Below, piece by piece: positions 1 to 7,854 of a stretch of 50,000 bases of DNA. The stretch's first letter is position 1. Each line of letters begins with the position of its first letter. Under the pieces are notes generated by a model, which worked only from the letters and a program-made list of their open reading frames with translations, did no database searches and was not told the origin of the DNA. The stretch is from Roseovarius nubinhibens ISM. GTDB taxonomy: Bacteria; Pseudomonadota; Alphaproteobacteria; Rhodobacterales; Rhodobacteraceae. A program made the translations under genes and the position numbers. The stretch lies in the NCBI RefSeq assembly GCF_000152625.1, contig NZ_CH724156.1, positions 2,479,602 through 2,529,601 on the forward strand. The letters run 5' to 3'.

Positions 1-34
1 GCGTGGGGGGGTGTGGGAGGGGGAGGAGTGGGGG
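1..34 (+). other. G-run cluster (possible G-quadruplex)
   Basis: Four guanine runs (5-11, 15-17, 19-23, 30-34) are separated by loops of 3, 1 and 6 bases, which fits the G3+N1-7 quadruplex pattern on the plus strand. It lies about 140 bases upstream of the EF-hand gene. Between it and that gene (35-174) I see no convincing gene or promoter. Formation in the cell is only inferred. Confidence 0.4.
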
Positions 35-174
35 TGCGAAATTTTTTCAAAGTTTTTGCGACGGAAGCCCCGAGCCCCTGCGTGTAAGGTGCGACATCGG
101 GCAGAAAACGGTGTCTGAAACCGCAAACAAGATGGCGCGAGAGATCGGGCCGAAAGACTTGGAGAGACCCAAAG

Positions 175-660
175 ATGACACGTAACAACATTTTCAAGAT
201 GGTTGCCCTCAGCTCGGCGATTGCCCTGACCCTGCCGATGGCGGTGGCGGCTGGCCCCGGCAAGCACGAGCGTCCGAGCTTTGAGCAGCTCGACATCAAT
301 GGCGATGGCAAGATCACCCAAGACGAGATGAAAGCGCGCGGCGAGGCGCGGTTCAAGGAGGCGGATGCCAATGGCGACGGCATGCTGAGCCAGGACGAGC
401 TTGCCGCGAAGGGCAGCGAGCGCGCCACGAAACATGCCGCCAAGATGATCGAGCGTCATGACACCGATGGCGATGGGCAGCTCAGCCAGGACGAGATGAA
501 AGCCGGCATGAAGGGCAAGAAGGGCCATGACCGCGGCGCCAAGATGTTCGAAAAGGCCGACACCGATGGCGACGGCGGCATCTCGAAGGCCGAGTTCGAC
601 GCCATGAAGGAAAAAATGGGCGAGCGTCACGGCAAGAAACACGGCAAGAAAGAGCAGTAA
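175..660 (+). CDS. Secreted EF-hand calcium-binding protein
   Basis: 161 residues with an N-terminal signal peptide (hydrophobic stretch about 9-26, cleavage probably after the AVAA region), so the protein is probably periplasmic. Four canonical EF-hand loops of the DxNGDG/DxDGDG type are visible at about residues 40-51, 64-75, 96-107 and 129-140, each ending in the expected acidic residue; the tail is Lys/His/Gly rich. A GGAGAG ribosome site precedes the ATG. It sits just before an ECF sigma/metal-sensor cluster, so a role in metal or envelope homeostasis is possible but inferred. The EF-hand assignment is secure; the ligand and partner are unknown. Confidence 0.9.
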   Translation: MTRNNIFKMVALSSAIALTLPMAVAAGPGKHERPSFEQLDINGDGKITQDEMKARGEARFKEADANGDGMLSQDELAAKGSERATKHAAKMIERHDTDGDGQLSQDEMKAGMKGKKGHDRGAKMFEKADTDGDGGISKAEFDAMKEKMGERHGKKHGKKEQ

Positions 661-680
661 GACTGCGCTGTGTCTCAGGT

Positions 681-702
681 GGCGGGGGGTGTGTCCCCCG
701 CC
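681..702 (+). terminator. GC-rich hairpin after EF-hand gene
   Basis: An 8-bp perfect stem (681-688 with 695-702) encloses a 6-base loop between the EF-hand gene and the sigma factor gene. There is no T-run after it, so it may be a weak or Rho-assisted terminator or an mRNA-stabilising hairpin. Confidence 0.45.
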
Positions 703-770
703 GCGATCCCGGTCGGGCAAGCTCTGGACCGGATTGAAGGTGGAACGATTAAAGGGTAGGCCGCGGCCCC

Positions 771-1370
771 ATGATAGGACCGTTTCGGAAATCTGCGCCA
801 AAGGGCGCGGGGCTGGCGGATGACGAGGCGTTGCTTGCGGCCTATGCTGCGGGCGATGCGGCGGCGGCGCGCGCGTTGACCGAGCGGCATTTGCCGCGGG
901 TGCTGGCGCTGTCGATGCGGATGCTCGGCAGCCGGGCCGAGGCCGAGGATGTGGCGCAGGAGGCGATGTTGCGCCTTTGGCGGATCGCGCCGCGCTGGGA
1001 AGCGGGCCGGGCGCAGATCGGGACCTGGCTCTACCGGGTGGCGTCGAACCTGTGCACGGATCGGTTGCGGCGGCGGTGCGGCGTGGCGCTCGACGAGGTG
1101 GCCGAGCCGGTGGACGAAAGCCAGATGAGCGTCGAAGCGGCGCTGCATCAGGAGGCGCGGGTCGAGGCGTTGCAAGAGGCGTTGATGCGCCTGCCGGAGC
1201 GGCAGCGTCAAGCGGTTGTGTTGCGGCATATCGAAGGTCTGGGCAATCCCGAGATTGCCGGGATCATGGAGATCAGCACCGAGGCGGTGGAAAGCCTGAC
1301 CGCGCGTGGCAAACGCGCCTTGCAGGCGGAGCTGGCACCGAGGCGCGAGGAACTGGGGTTGGACGGATGA
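771..1370 (+). CDS. ECF-type RNA polymerase sigma factor
   Basis: 199 residues, the usual size for the extracytoplasmic-function sigma family. Region 2 runs from about residue 17 to 100, with the conserved AEDVAQEAMLRLW helix for core and -10 contacts and a GTWLYRVASNLCTDRLRRR segment. Region 4 (about 135-190) carries the LPERQRQAVVLRHIEG start and the helix-turn-helix used for the -35. The stop TGA overlaps the ATG of the next gene (ATGA), so the two are translationally coupled. With a one-helix protein and a CnrX-like sensor downstream, it probably answers an envelope or metal signal; the inducer is unknown. No clear autoregulatory promoter was found upstream. Confidence 0.92.
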   Translation: MIGPFRKSAPKGAGLADDEALLAAYAAGDAAAARALTERHLPRVLALSMRMLGSRAEAEDVAQEAMLRLWRIAPRWEAGRAQIGTWLYRVASNLCTDRLRRRCGVALDEVAEPVDESQMSVEAALHQEARVEALQEALMRLPERQRQAVVLRHIEGLGNPEIAGIMEISTEAVESLTARGKRALQAELAPRREELGLDG

Positions 1371-1780
1371 CGGACCGGAAAGACATGACGGGCGAGATGC
1401 GGGGGCCGGAACCTGGTGCCGGAGAGGCGGCCGGGCTCGAGCTCTTTTTCAAAGCGGCGCGTGCGCAGAGCCCGGTGCCGGGCGATGATCTGATGGCGCG
1501 GGTTCTGGCGGATGCGGCGGCTCTGCAGCCGCAGGGCGCGGCCTCGGCCGGGCTCTGGTCGCGGCTGGTGAGCCGGGCGCAGGGGCTGCGGCAGGAGATG
1601 GGCGGCTGGCCTGCGATGACCGGGCTGGCGGCGGCGACGGTGGCGGGGATCTGGGTCGGCAGTGTGGCCCCCGATCTGGCGTCAGAGGCGATCACCGGCT
1701 ACTGGTCCGGAGAGAGCGAGGTCTATGTGTTCGACGTGATGGCGGGCGACGCCTATGCGAGCCTGGAAGGAGCGTTCTGA
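1367..1780 (+). CDS. Single-helix membrane protein, putative anti-sigma factor
   Basis: 137 residues. I chose the ATG that overlaps the sigma factor stop; longer readings in this frame only shadow the sigma gene. The N-terminal half is hydrophilic and probably cytoplasmic; one membrane segment lies at about residues 84-102 (TGLAAATVAGIWVGSV), followed by a short outer tail. Placement directly after an ECF sigma gene and before a periplasmic sensor gene, plus this topology, resemble a CnrY-type or zinc-less anti-sigma factor, although I recognise no family motif. Its stop overlaps the next ATG (TGATG). The function is inferred from context. Confidence 0.7.
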   Translation: MTDRKDMTGEMRGPEPGAGEAAGLELFFKAARAQSPVPGDDLMARVLADAAALQPQGAASAGLWSRLVSRAQGLRQEMGGWPAMTGLAAATVAGIWVGSVAPDLASEAITGYWSGESEVYVFDVMAGDAYASLEGAF

Positions 1781-2304
1781 TGAGCGAGCGAAATGACATG
1801 CCGGGACGCGGGCCGACGCCGGCGCGCAAACGGCGCGGGCTTGGCCTCTTGCTGACCCTGTCGCTGGGGGTGAACCTGCTGGTGGCGGGAGCGATCGGCA
1901 CCATGGTCTGGATGCATGACGGGCATGGGCGCGGCGGCAAGAGCCATGGCAGCTTTGGCGGGCCGTTGACCCGGGCGCTCGCGCCCGAGGACAAGCGGGC
2001 GCTGGGCGATGCGCTGCGGGCGGCGCGGCAGGTCAACGGGCCGAGCCGCGAAGAGCGTGGGGCCTCCTATGATGCGATCCTCACGGCGCTGCGGGCACAG
2101 CCCTTTGACGCCGAGGCGCTGAGCGCGGCGATGAGCCAGCACCGGCAGATGTTCGAGACCGATATTGCCACCGGTCAGGCGCTCTTGGTGGGGCATCTGG
2201 CCAAGATGAGCGACGCCGAGCGCGCGGCATTTGCCGATCGGGTGGAAGAGCATCGCAAGATGCGCAAGCGTGGCAAGGACAAGCCCGCGGAGGGCGCGCA
2301 GTAA
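1780..2304 (+). CDS. Periplasmic heavy-metal sensor-like protein (CnrX/CpxP-like)
   Basis: 174 residues: a basic cytoplasmic N-terminus, one membrane anchor (about 19-42, GLGLLLTLSLGVNLLVAGAI) and an all-helical periplasmic part. The HDGHGRG stretch just after the anchor and the helical LAPEDKRALGDALRAAR and SREERGASYDAILTALRAQPFDAEAL region are typical of the Metal_resist/Spy superfamily that includes CnrX and CpxP. In the Cnr system the CnrX sensor releases a sigma factor from CnrY when metal binds; the gene order here supports a similar trio, but the metal is not deducible. It starts inside the stop codon of the preceding gene. Confidence 0.75.
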   Translation: MSERNDMPGRGPTPARKRRGLGLLLTLSLGVNLLVAGAIGTMVWMHDGHGRGGKSHGSFGGPLTRALAPEDKRALGDALRAARQVNGPSREERGASYDAILTALRAQPFDAEALSAAMSQHRQMFETDIATGQALLVGHLAKMSDAERAAFADRVEEHRKMRKRGKDKPAEGAQ

Positions 2305-2358
2305 CGCCGGGTCAGACCGGGGTGCGGGCCTCTGAGCGGGTGTGGATCAAGGCAGGGA

Positions 2359-3774
2359 TCAGGCGGCGCTGCGCGGCTGATAGGTGACGGTGTTGCGGCC
2401 ATGCGCCTTGGAGGCGTAGAGCGCCGCATCGGCGCGCGCCAGCAGCCTCTCGGACTCGCCGCCGGTGGGGGACAGCTCTCCCCGACCGGCGCGGCCCATC
2501 ACCAGCCCGATGGACACCGTGATATGAACGGGCTGGCTATACCCCGTGAGTGGGATGGCAGTGTCGGCAATCTCGCGGCAGATGCGGTCGGCGGTCTGGC
2601 GGGCCTCGTCGGGGGTGACGCCGGGACAGACCAGCAGGAATTCCTCGCCGCCGATCCGGGCCACCATGTCGCAATCGCGCAGGATGGCGCGGAAATGATC
2701 GGCCACCTGGCGCAGCACCTGATCGCCGCCGGAATGGCCGTATTTATCATTGATATTCTTGAAAAAATCGAGATCGGCCAGCATCACCGCAAAGCCGGTT
2801 TCCAGAGTGTCGGTGCCGGCGCCCTCTTGCCCGGAGCAGACCCGTTCGAGAAAGGGCAGCGCGAAGCGGCGGTTGTAGAGCCCGGTGAGCGGGTCGGTGA
2901 CCGAGGCGCGCACCCCGTCGCGGGTCTGGCGGCGCAGATGATCGAGCTCCTGCGCCTGGGTCAGGAGCCGGTCGCAGCGGGCGGCGAGTTCGCGGGCATC
3001 GGTGCGGCCCATCATGACATCCTCGACCCGCGCCTCGAGCAGGTGGAGCGCGGTTTCCTCCGCGCCGCTGTCGAGCAGGGCCAGCGCGGCGGCGTGGCGG
3101 GTCGAGCGGGCGGCGCGCAGCTCGGCCACCAATTCACGGGCGGCGCGGTCGCTCATATCCGGCAGGTAAAGCAGCACCACATCGGGGCGCGGCCCCGAGG
3201 TGAGGTCGGGAAAGGGGCGGGCGGCATCGACGAGCCGCAGGCTGTGCCGCAGATGGCGCGACAGCCCGCGCAGAAGCATCTGCCCGGGCGCGCCCTGCGG
3301 CGCGAGAATGGCGATATGGCCGGGCGGTTGCAGGCGCGGCACGGCGGGTTCGGCAAAGCCCGGCGCGCCGCCGCCCGATTGCAGGCGCAGATCGCGCAGC
3401 GTGTTGCGCTGCACCAAGAGCCCGCGCAATCGCGCCAGCAGCAGCGTGTCGGTGGTCGGACGCACAAGAAGCGCATCGACCCGGCCCGCCAGGTCGCGGC
3501 GCGCGGCCTCGGGCAGATGTTCGGTGATCAGCGCGGCGATGGGCAGATCGGCCTGCCCGGGCAGGGCGCGAATGGCGTCGATCAGCGTGGCAAGATTGTT
3601 CCCCGCAAGCCCGCTGTTGAGCAGCACGAGATCGGGCGCCTCCAGCCGGATGGCGCGCAGGGTCTCGGCCGCATCCGAGGCTTGGATCACCTCGAAATGG
3701 CCAGCCGCCAGCTTGACCTTCAGGAGGATCCTGTTGGTCGCCAGCGGCTCTGCGATGAGTATCTTGCCCGGCAT
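2359..3774 (-). CDS. PleD-like diguanylate cyclase with degenerate receiver domains
   Basis: 471 residues from the ATG at 3774, which gives the PleD-like start MPGKIL; a 15-residue longer frame lacks support. Order: receiver 1 (about 1-125), receiver-like 2 (about 160-280), GGDEF domain (about 300-465). The cyclase half looks active: GGEEF at 375-379 and the product-inhibition site RDCD at 366-369. Both receivers are decayed: the phospho-acceptor position in the first is Asn53, the acidic pair is Glu9-Pro10 and the conserved Lys is Arg; the second has Tyr in place of Asp. It should therefore make c-di-GMP without ordinary phosphorylation control. It is divergent from the DUF3572 gene. Confidence 0.88.
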   Translation of the reverse strand: MPGKILIAEPLATNRILLKVKLAAGHFEVIQASDAAETLRAIRLEAPDLVLLNSGLAGNNLATLIDAIRALPGQADLPIAALITEHLPEAARRDLAGRVDALLVRPTTDTLLLARLRGLLVQRNTLRDLRLQSGGGAPGFAEPAVPRLQPPGHIAILAPQGAPGQMLLRGLSRHLRHSLRLVDAARPFPDLTSGPRPDVVLLYLPDMSDRAARELVAELRAARSTRHAAALALLDSGAEETALHLLEARVEDVMMGRTDARELAARCDRLLTQAQELDHLRRQTRDGVRASVTDPLTGLYNRRFALPFLERVCSGQEGAGTDTLETGFAVMLADLDFFKNINDKYGHSGGDQVLRQVADHFRAILRDCDMVARIGGEEFLLVCPGVTPDEARQTADRICREIADTAIPLTGYSQPVHITVSIGLVMGRAGRGELSPTGGESERLLARADAALYASKAHGRNTVTYQPRSAA

Positions 3775-3855
3775 AGGGTGCCTTTCTGACTTGCCCTTTT
3801 CTTGTGACCATCTATCCATGCAGGGAGTTAAGAAATCCTTTCCGGGTTAGTTTAA

Positions 3856-4143
3856 ATGCGAGAAAATGAGCTGAATTCAGCCGAAACCATCGGTCTCAGG
3901 GCGCTGGGGTGGCTGGTCGGACATGACGATCTGTTGCCGGTGTTCCTGGGCGCTTCGGGCGCGAGCGAGGGCGATCTGCGCGCCGGGGCCAGCGATCCGG
4001 TCTTTCTCGGCTCGGTTCTCGATTTCATCCTGATGGACGATGCCTGGGTCATCGAATTCAGCGAAGCGGCGGGGATTGCGCCGGAAAAACTCGGTCGGGC
4101 GCGGCAGGCGCTGCCGGGCGGGGAGGCGGTCAATTGGACATGA
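3856..4143 (+). CDS. DUF3572 family protein
   Basis: 95 residues, the normal length for this small alphaproteobacterial family of unknown function (recognisable ETIGLRALGWL start and PVFLGSVLDFILMDDAWV middle). It is predicted soluble and helical, with no signal peptide. It is divergent from the PleD-like gene and shares an ATGA stop/start overlap with the HAD phosphatase downstream, so the three plus-strand genes 3856-5752 look like one operon. The function is not known; the neighbouring PleD-type gene hints at a cell-cycle or signalling link, which is inference. Confidence 0.85.
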   Translation: MRENELNSAETIGLRALGWLVGHDDLLPVFLGASGASEGDLRAGASDPVFLGSVLDFILMDDAWVIEFSEAAGIAPEKLGRARQALPGGEAVNWT

Positions 4144-4865
4144 AAACGGATGCGGCAGGGGCGGGGGGCCGGGCGATTGACGGGCTGCTCTTTGACAAGG
4201 ATGGCACGCTTTTCGATTTTCACGGCACTTGGGGTGTCTGGGCGGGCGGCGTCATCGAGCATCTGAGCGGCGGTGATGCCGGGCGCGCGGCTGATCTGGC
4301 GCGGGCGATCCATTACGACCTTGGCGCGCGGCAGTTTCACGACACGAGCCCGGCGATTGCGGGGACCAACCGCGAGGTGGCCGAGCTCTTGGCGGACTGC
4401 CTGCCGGGGGCGGAGGCCGGGCGGATCGAGACCTATCTCATGACCTCTTCGGCCACAGCCCCCTTGGTGCCGGTGCTCGATCTGGTGGATTTCATTGCCG
4501 GGCTCAGGGCGCGGGGGCTGCGGCTTGGGGTGATGACCAATGATGCGGAGTTCAGCGCAAGGGCGCATCTGGCGGCCTCGGGGATTGGCGAGGCGTTCGA
4601 TTTCATCGCAGGGTTTGATTCCGGCCATGGCGCCAAGCCCGATGCCGCGCCCTTGCTGGCCTTTGCCCGGGCCGAGGGGCTCGCGCCCGAGCGGGTGGCG
4701 ATGGTGGGCGACAGCACCCATGATCTCGTGGCCGGGCGCGCGGCGGGGATGGTGACGGTGGCAGTGCTCACCGGGACCGCGCCCGAGGCAGAGCTCGCGC
4801 CCTATGCGGATGTGGTGCTGCCCGATATCGGATATTTGCCGGCCTGGCTGGACAGCCGCGGATGA
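4140..4865 (+). CDS. HAD-family phosphatase (phosphoglycolate phosphatase-like)
   Basis: 241 residues. The ATG overlapping the DUF3572 stop is preferred over a TTG six bases upstream. All four HAD motifs are present: FDKDGT with nucleophile Asp19 and Asp21, GVMTND (motif II Thr), the GHGAKPD lysine (motif III) and VGDSTHD (motif IV). A helical cap sits between motifs I and II, which suits a small phosphorylated substrate such as 2-phosphoglycolate; the exact substrate cannot be read from sequence. It is cytoplasmic, and the stop overlaps the start of the transporter gene (ATGA). Confidence 0.85.
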   Translation: MKTDAAGAGGRAIDGLLFDKDGTLFDFHGTWGVWAGGVIEHLSGGDAGRAADLARAIHYDLGARQFHDTSPAIAGTNREVAELLADCLPGAEAGRIETYLMTSSATAPLVPVLDLVDFIAGLRARGLRLGVMTNDAEFSARAHLAASGIGEAFDFIAGFDSGHGAKPDAAPLLAFARAEGLAPERVAMVGDSTHDLVAGRAAGMVTVAVLTGTAPEAELAPYADVVLPDIGYLPAWLDSRG

Positions 4866-5752
4866 GCGGTGCCGGCGCGCGCGGCACGGGTCTTGGCGGC
4901 CTGTGGCTGGCGCTGGCCGGGGCGTTGATCCTGACACCCGATGCGATGCTCATGCGGCTGTCGGGGCTGGAGACCGGGGCGATGCTCGGCTGGCGGGGGC
5001 TCTGCATGGGGTCGGTGCTGGTCCTCTTCTGGGGCTTCAGCACGGGCGACCGGCGGGGCGATCTGGCGGCGCTGCGCAGCGCGCCGGGGCTTGGCATTGC
5101 GGCCTGTCAGTTCTTCAATTCTCTGTTTTTCTGCCTTGGTATTGCGCTTGCCCCGGTGGCGGCGGTGCTCTTGGGGGTGGCGGTGGTGCCGGTCTGGGCC
5201 GCGCTGTTGGGCTGGCTGTTGCTGGGCGAGCGGGCCGGGCTGCGGACCTGGGCCACGATTGCGGCGGTGCTTCTGGGCATTGGCATCGCCATGTCGGGCC
5301 ATGGCGGCGACGGGATCAGCTGGGACGCGCGGGCGGGGCTTGGCATCGGGCTTGGCCTGTTGGTGGCGCTGATGCTGGCGCTGAATTTCGTGATCCTGCG
5401 CAAGCATCACCATGTGCCCATTCCGCTGGCCATCGGGGCCGGGGCGCTGGTCGCGGGGGTCGGGGCCACGACGTTTTTTAGCGGAGCGATGTGGGCGGGG
5501 ACGGTCTGGCCGATGCTGCTGACCGGGGCGGTCGTGCTGCCCGCGTCCTTCATGCTCTTGTCGCAGGCGTCGCGGCAGGTGAGCGCGGCGGTGGTGAGCC
5601 TCTTGCTGCTTCTCGAGACCGTGCTTGGCCCGCTTTGGGTCTGGCTCGCGGTGGGCGAGGCGCCGGGGGCGCGGATGCTCTGGGGTGGGGCGCTGGTGGT
5701 GGGCGCTTTGGCGCTCTTCCTGCTGCATCGGGCGCGACGGGCGCGGCGCTAA
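4862..5752 (+). CDS. EamA/DMT family transporter
   Basis: 296 residues with ten predicted membrane helices in two EamA repeats of about 140 residues each, the standard architecture of drug/metabolite exporters such as RhaT or YdcZ relatives. Motifs such as PVAAVLLGVAVVPVWAALLGWLLLGE at the end of helices 3-4 of repeat 1, and its counterpart in repeat 2 (LLLLLETVLGPLWVWLAVGE), mark the family. It overlaps the HAD gene and is last in the operon. The exported compound cannot be inferred. Confidence 0.88.
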   Translation: MSGAGARGTGLGGLWLALAGALILTPDAMLMRLSGLETGAMLGWRGLCMGSVLVLFWGFSTGDRRGDLAALRSAPGLGIAACQFFNSLFFCLGIALAPVAAVLLGVAVVPVWAALLGWLLLGERAGLRTWATIAAVLLGIGIAMSGHGGDGISWDARAGLGIGLGLLVALMLALNFVILRKHHHVPIPLAIGAGALVAGVGATTFFSGAMWAGTVWPMLLTGAVVLPASFMLLSQASRQVSAAVVSLLLLLETVLGPLWVWLAVGEAPGARMLWGGALVVGALALFLLHRARRARR

Positions 5753-5772
5753 AATCAAAAACGACACACCTT

Positions 5773-5788
5773 GTCGCAAAACTGCGAC
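5773..5788. promoter_or_regulatory. Short inverted repeat upstream of mttB-like gene
   Basis: A perfect 6-bp inverted repeat (5773-5778 and 5783-5788, 4-base spacer) lies 20 bases after the EamA stop and 56 bases before the methyltransferase start. It could be an operator or a weak hairpin terminator. There is no T-run and no clear -35/-10 pair around it. Confidence 0.35.
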
Positions 5789-5843
5789 CCATGCCCCGAA
5801 TTTGGGTGTTTGCTATTCCTCAGTCCAGCAGGGAGTGACAGGA

Positions 5844-7406
5844 ATGGCCGAGGTCAAGACACGTAGAAAACGGGGTGGCGGGCGCGCGGGCAATGCCGAG
5901 CGGCGCGGCTCGGGGGCCATCGAGCAGATGCCATGGAACCCGCCGATCAACACCGATCGGCCGACCGAACCGCTCACCGAAGAGGGGATCGCCGCCATTC
6001 ACGACGGCACGATGCGCATTCTCGAAGAGATCGGTATCGAGATCCTGAACCCCGAAGCGCTCGAGGTTTTCCGCGCCTCTGGGGGCTGTACGATCAACGG
6101 TGAAAACGTCCGCATGGGCCGCGATTTCGTCATGGAGCAGATCGCGCTCGCGCCCGAGGAATTCACCATCACCCCGCGCAACCCGGCGCGGGCGATCACG
6201 CTGGGCGGCAAGCATCTCAACTTTGGCAATGTCTCGTCGCCGCCGAGCTATTGGGATATGGAGCTTGGCCGCAAGGTGACCGGCACGCGCGAGATGTGCG
6301 CCAATTTTCTCAAGCTGAGCCAGTATTTCAACTGCATCCATTTCGTCGGCGGCTATCCGGTGGAGCCGCAGGACATCCATGCCAGCATCCGCCATCTCGA
6401 CGTGCTCTATGATAAGCTGACGCTGACCGACAAGGTGGCGCATGCCTATTGTCTCGGCCGCGAGCGGGTCGAGGATGTGATGGAGATGGTGCGCATCGCG
6501 GGCGGCCATAGCGACGAAGAGTTCGAAGCCAGCCCGAAGATGTATTCCAACATCAATTCGACCTCGCCGCTCAAGCATGACTATCCGATGCTCGACGGCT
6601 GGATGCGGCTGGCGCGGCGCAATCAGGGCCTTGTCGTCACGCCCTTCACGCTGGCCGGTGCGATGGCGCCAGTGACCATGGCGGGGGCGGTGGCGCAGAG
6701 CCTGGCCGAGGGGCTGATCGCGGTGGTTCTGGCGCAGCTCATCCGACCGGGGGTTGGCTGTGCGATTGGCACGTTCACCTCGAATGTGGATATGAAATCG
6801 GGCGCGCCGGCCTTTGGCACGCCGGAATATATGCGCGCCACGCAGATGACCGGCCAGATGGCGCGGTTCTACAAGCTGCCGATGCGGGCGAGCGGGGTCT
6901 GTGCCGCCAACGTGCCGGATGGGCAGGCGGTCTGGGAGACCTCGAACAGCCTCTGGTCGGGCGTGCAGTCGGGGGCGCATATGATCTATCACGCGGCCGG
7001 GTGGCTCGAAGGTGGGCTGATCGCCAGCCCGGAGAAATTCGTGATGGATTGCGAAATCCTGCAGCAAATTCAGCGCTATATGGATCCGATGATCACCGCG
7101 ACCGGCCCCGATGAGATCGCCACGGAAGCGGTGCGGGAAGTGGGCGATCAGGGTCATTTCTTTGGCATCCAGCACACGCAGGACCGCTATACCACCGCCT
7201 TCTATCAGCCGTTCCTGAGCGACTGGCGCAATTTCGAGGCCTGGGAGGCCGCCGGGTCGGTCTGGACGGCGCAGCGGGCGCACCAAGTTTACAAGGATAT
7301 TCTGGCCGAATTCGAAGCGCCGCCGATGGATGAGGCGGTGCGTGAGGAATTGGAAGCGTTTGTCGCCCGGCGCAAGGCCGAGGGTGGCGCGCCGACGGAT
7401 TTCTGA
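5844..7406 (+). CDS. Trimethylamine methyltransferase (MttB) superfamily protein, non-pyrrolysine
   Basis: 520 residues; the start was set at the ATG giving MAEVKTRRKRGGGR, since the longer frame overlaps the EamA gene. The MttB fold is recognisable throughout (HDGTMRILEEIGIEILNPEAL near the start, GFA-like barrel strands such as GLVVTPFTLAGAMAPVTMAG, and a C-terminal FEAWEAAGS region). Family members transfer a methyl group from a quaternary or tertiary amine to a corrinoid protein. There is no in-frame amber codon, so this is the pyrrolysine-free branch, which includes glycine betaine and other demethylases. No corrinoid protein or reactivase gene is nearby. The stop overlaps the GFA start. 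The substrate is unknown. Confidence 0.85.
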   Translation: MAEVKTRRKRGGGRAGNAERRGSGAIEQMPWNPPINTDRPTEPLTEEGIAAIHDGTMRILEEIGIEILNPEALEVFRASGGCTINGENVRMGRDFVMEQIALAPEEFTITPRNPARAITLGGKHLNFGNVSSPPSYWDMELGRKVTGTREMCANFLKLSQYFNCIHFVGGYPVEPQDIHASIRHLDVLYDKLTLTDKVAHAYCLGRERVEDVMEMVRIAGGHSDEEFEASPKMYSNINSTSPLKHDYPMLDGWMRLARRNQGLVVTPFTLAGAMAPVTMAGAVAQSLAEGLIAVVLAQLIRPGVGCAIGTFTSNVDMKSGAPAFGTPEYMRATQMTGQMARFYKLPMRASGVCAANVPDGQAVWETSNSLWSGVQSGAHMIYHAAGWLEGGLIASPEKFVMDCEILQQIQRYMDPMITATGPDEIATEAVREVGDQGHFFGIQHTQDRYTTAFYQPFLSDWRNFEAWEAAGSVWTAQRAHQVYKDILAEFEAPPMDEAVREELEAFVARRKAEGGAPTDF

Positions 7407-7795
7407 TGGCGCGCGCGCAGGCGGGCGGCTGTCTCTGTGGCGCGGTGCGCTACCGCGTCACGGGGCCGCTGCGCGATGTGATCTATTGCCATTGCAGCCA
7501 ATGCAGACGGGCCTCTGGGCATCATGTGGCGGCCACGGCGGCAGCGCCCGAGGACCTTGATATCAAAGGCCAAGTGCAGTGGTATCGCTCGTCAGAGGAG
7601 GCGCAGCGGGGGTTCTGTCCGACCTGTGGCAGCAACCTCTTCTGGACGCCGGATCATGGCGGTCATATCTCGATCATGGCGGGCACGCTCGATGGGCCGA
7701 CGGGGCTGCGGGTCGAGAGCAATTGGCATGGCGAGGATCGGGGGGATTACTATGATTTGCCGCCTGTCGGTACCACGTCGGTATCACGACAGTAA
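7406..7795 (+). CDS. GFA family zinc protein (glutathione-dependent formaldehyde-activating-like)
   Basis: 129 residues with the family cysteine pattern: GGCLCGAVRY near the start, CHCSQCRRASGHH in the middle and FCPTCGSNLFW near residue 75, which together bind zinc. Family members include the enzyme that joins glutathione to formaldehyde; most homologues are uncharacterised. It is coupled to the methyltransferase gene by an ATGA overlap, so the pair may act in one-carbon handling (inference). The last ten codons and the TAA stop are supplied by a dispersed repeat (copy A, 7763-7807), so the C-terminus VGTTSVSRQ is element-derived rather than family-conserved. Confidence 0.85.
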   Translation: MARAQAGGCLCGAVRYRVTGPLRDVIYCHCSQCRRASGHHVAATAAAPEDLDIKGQVQWYRSSEEAQRGFCPTCGSNLFWTPDHGGHISIMAGTLDGPTGLRVESNWHGEDRGDYYDLPPVGTTSVSRQ

Positions 7796-7807
7796 GACGA
7801 CGGTGCG
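7763..7807 (+). repeat. 11-bp-periodic dispersed repeat, copy A
   Basis: Four 8-bp cores matching YGWCRGYR start at 7765, 7776, 7787 and 7798, exactly 11 bp apart. The copy overlaps the 3' end of the GFA gene, whose TAA stop (7793-7795) lies in core 3. A terminator hairpin begins at the right edge. I do not recognise a named repeat family. Confidence 0.9.
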
Positions 7808-7837
7808 CCCCTGCCCCCCGAATGCGGGGGCAGGGGC
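7807..7837. terminator. Bidirectional terminator between GFA gene and dctM
   Basis: A 12-bp perfect GC stem (7807-7818 with 7826-7837) with a 7-base loop sits between two convergent genes. T-runs on either side are short, so termination could be partly Rho dependent. Confidence 0.75.
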
Positions 7838-7854
7838 CCGATTTCAGAGCCGGT

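Noticed and set aside
5844..7406. Pyrrolysine-dependent MttB
   Set aside because: There is no in-frame amber codon; the gene belongs to the non-pyrrolysine branch.
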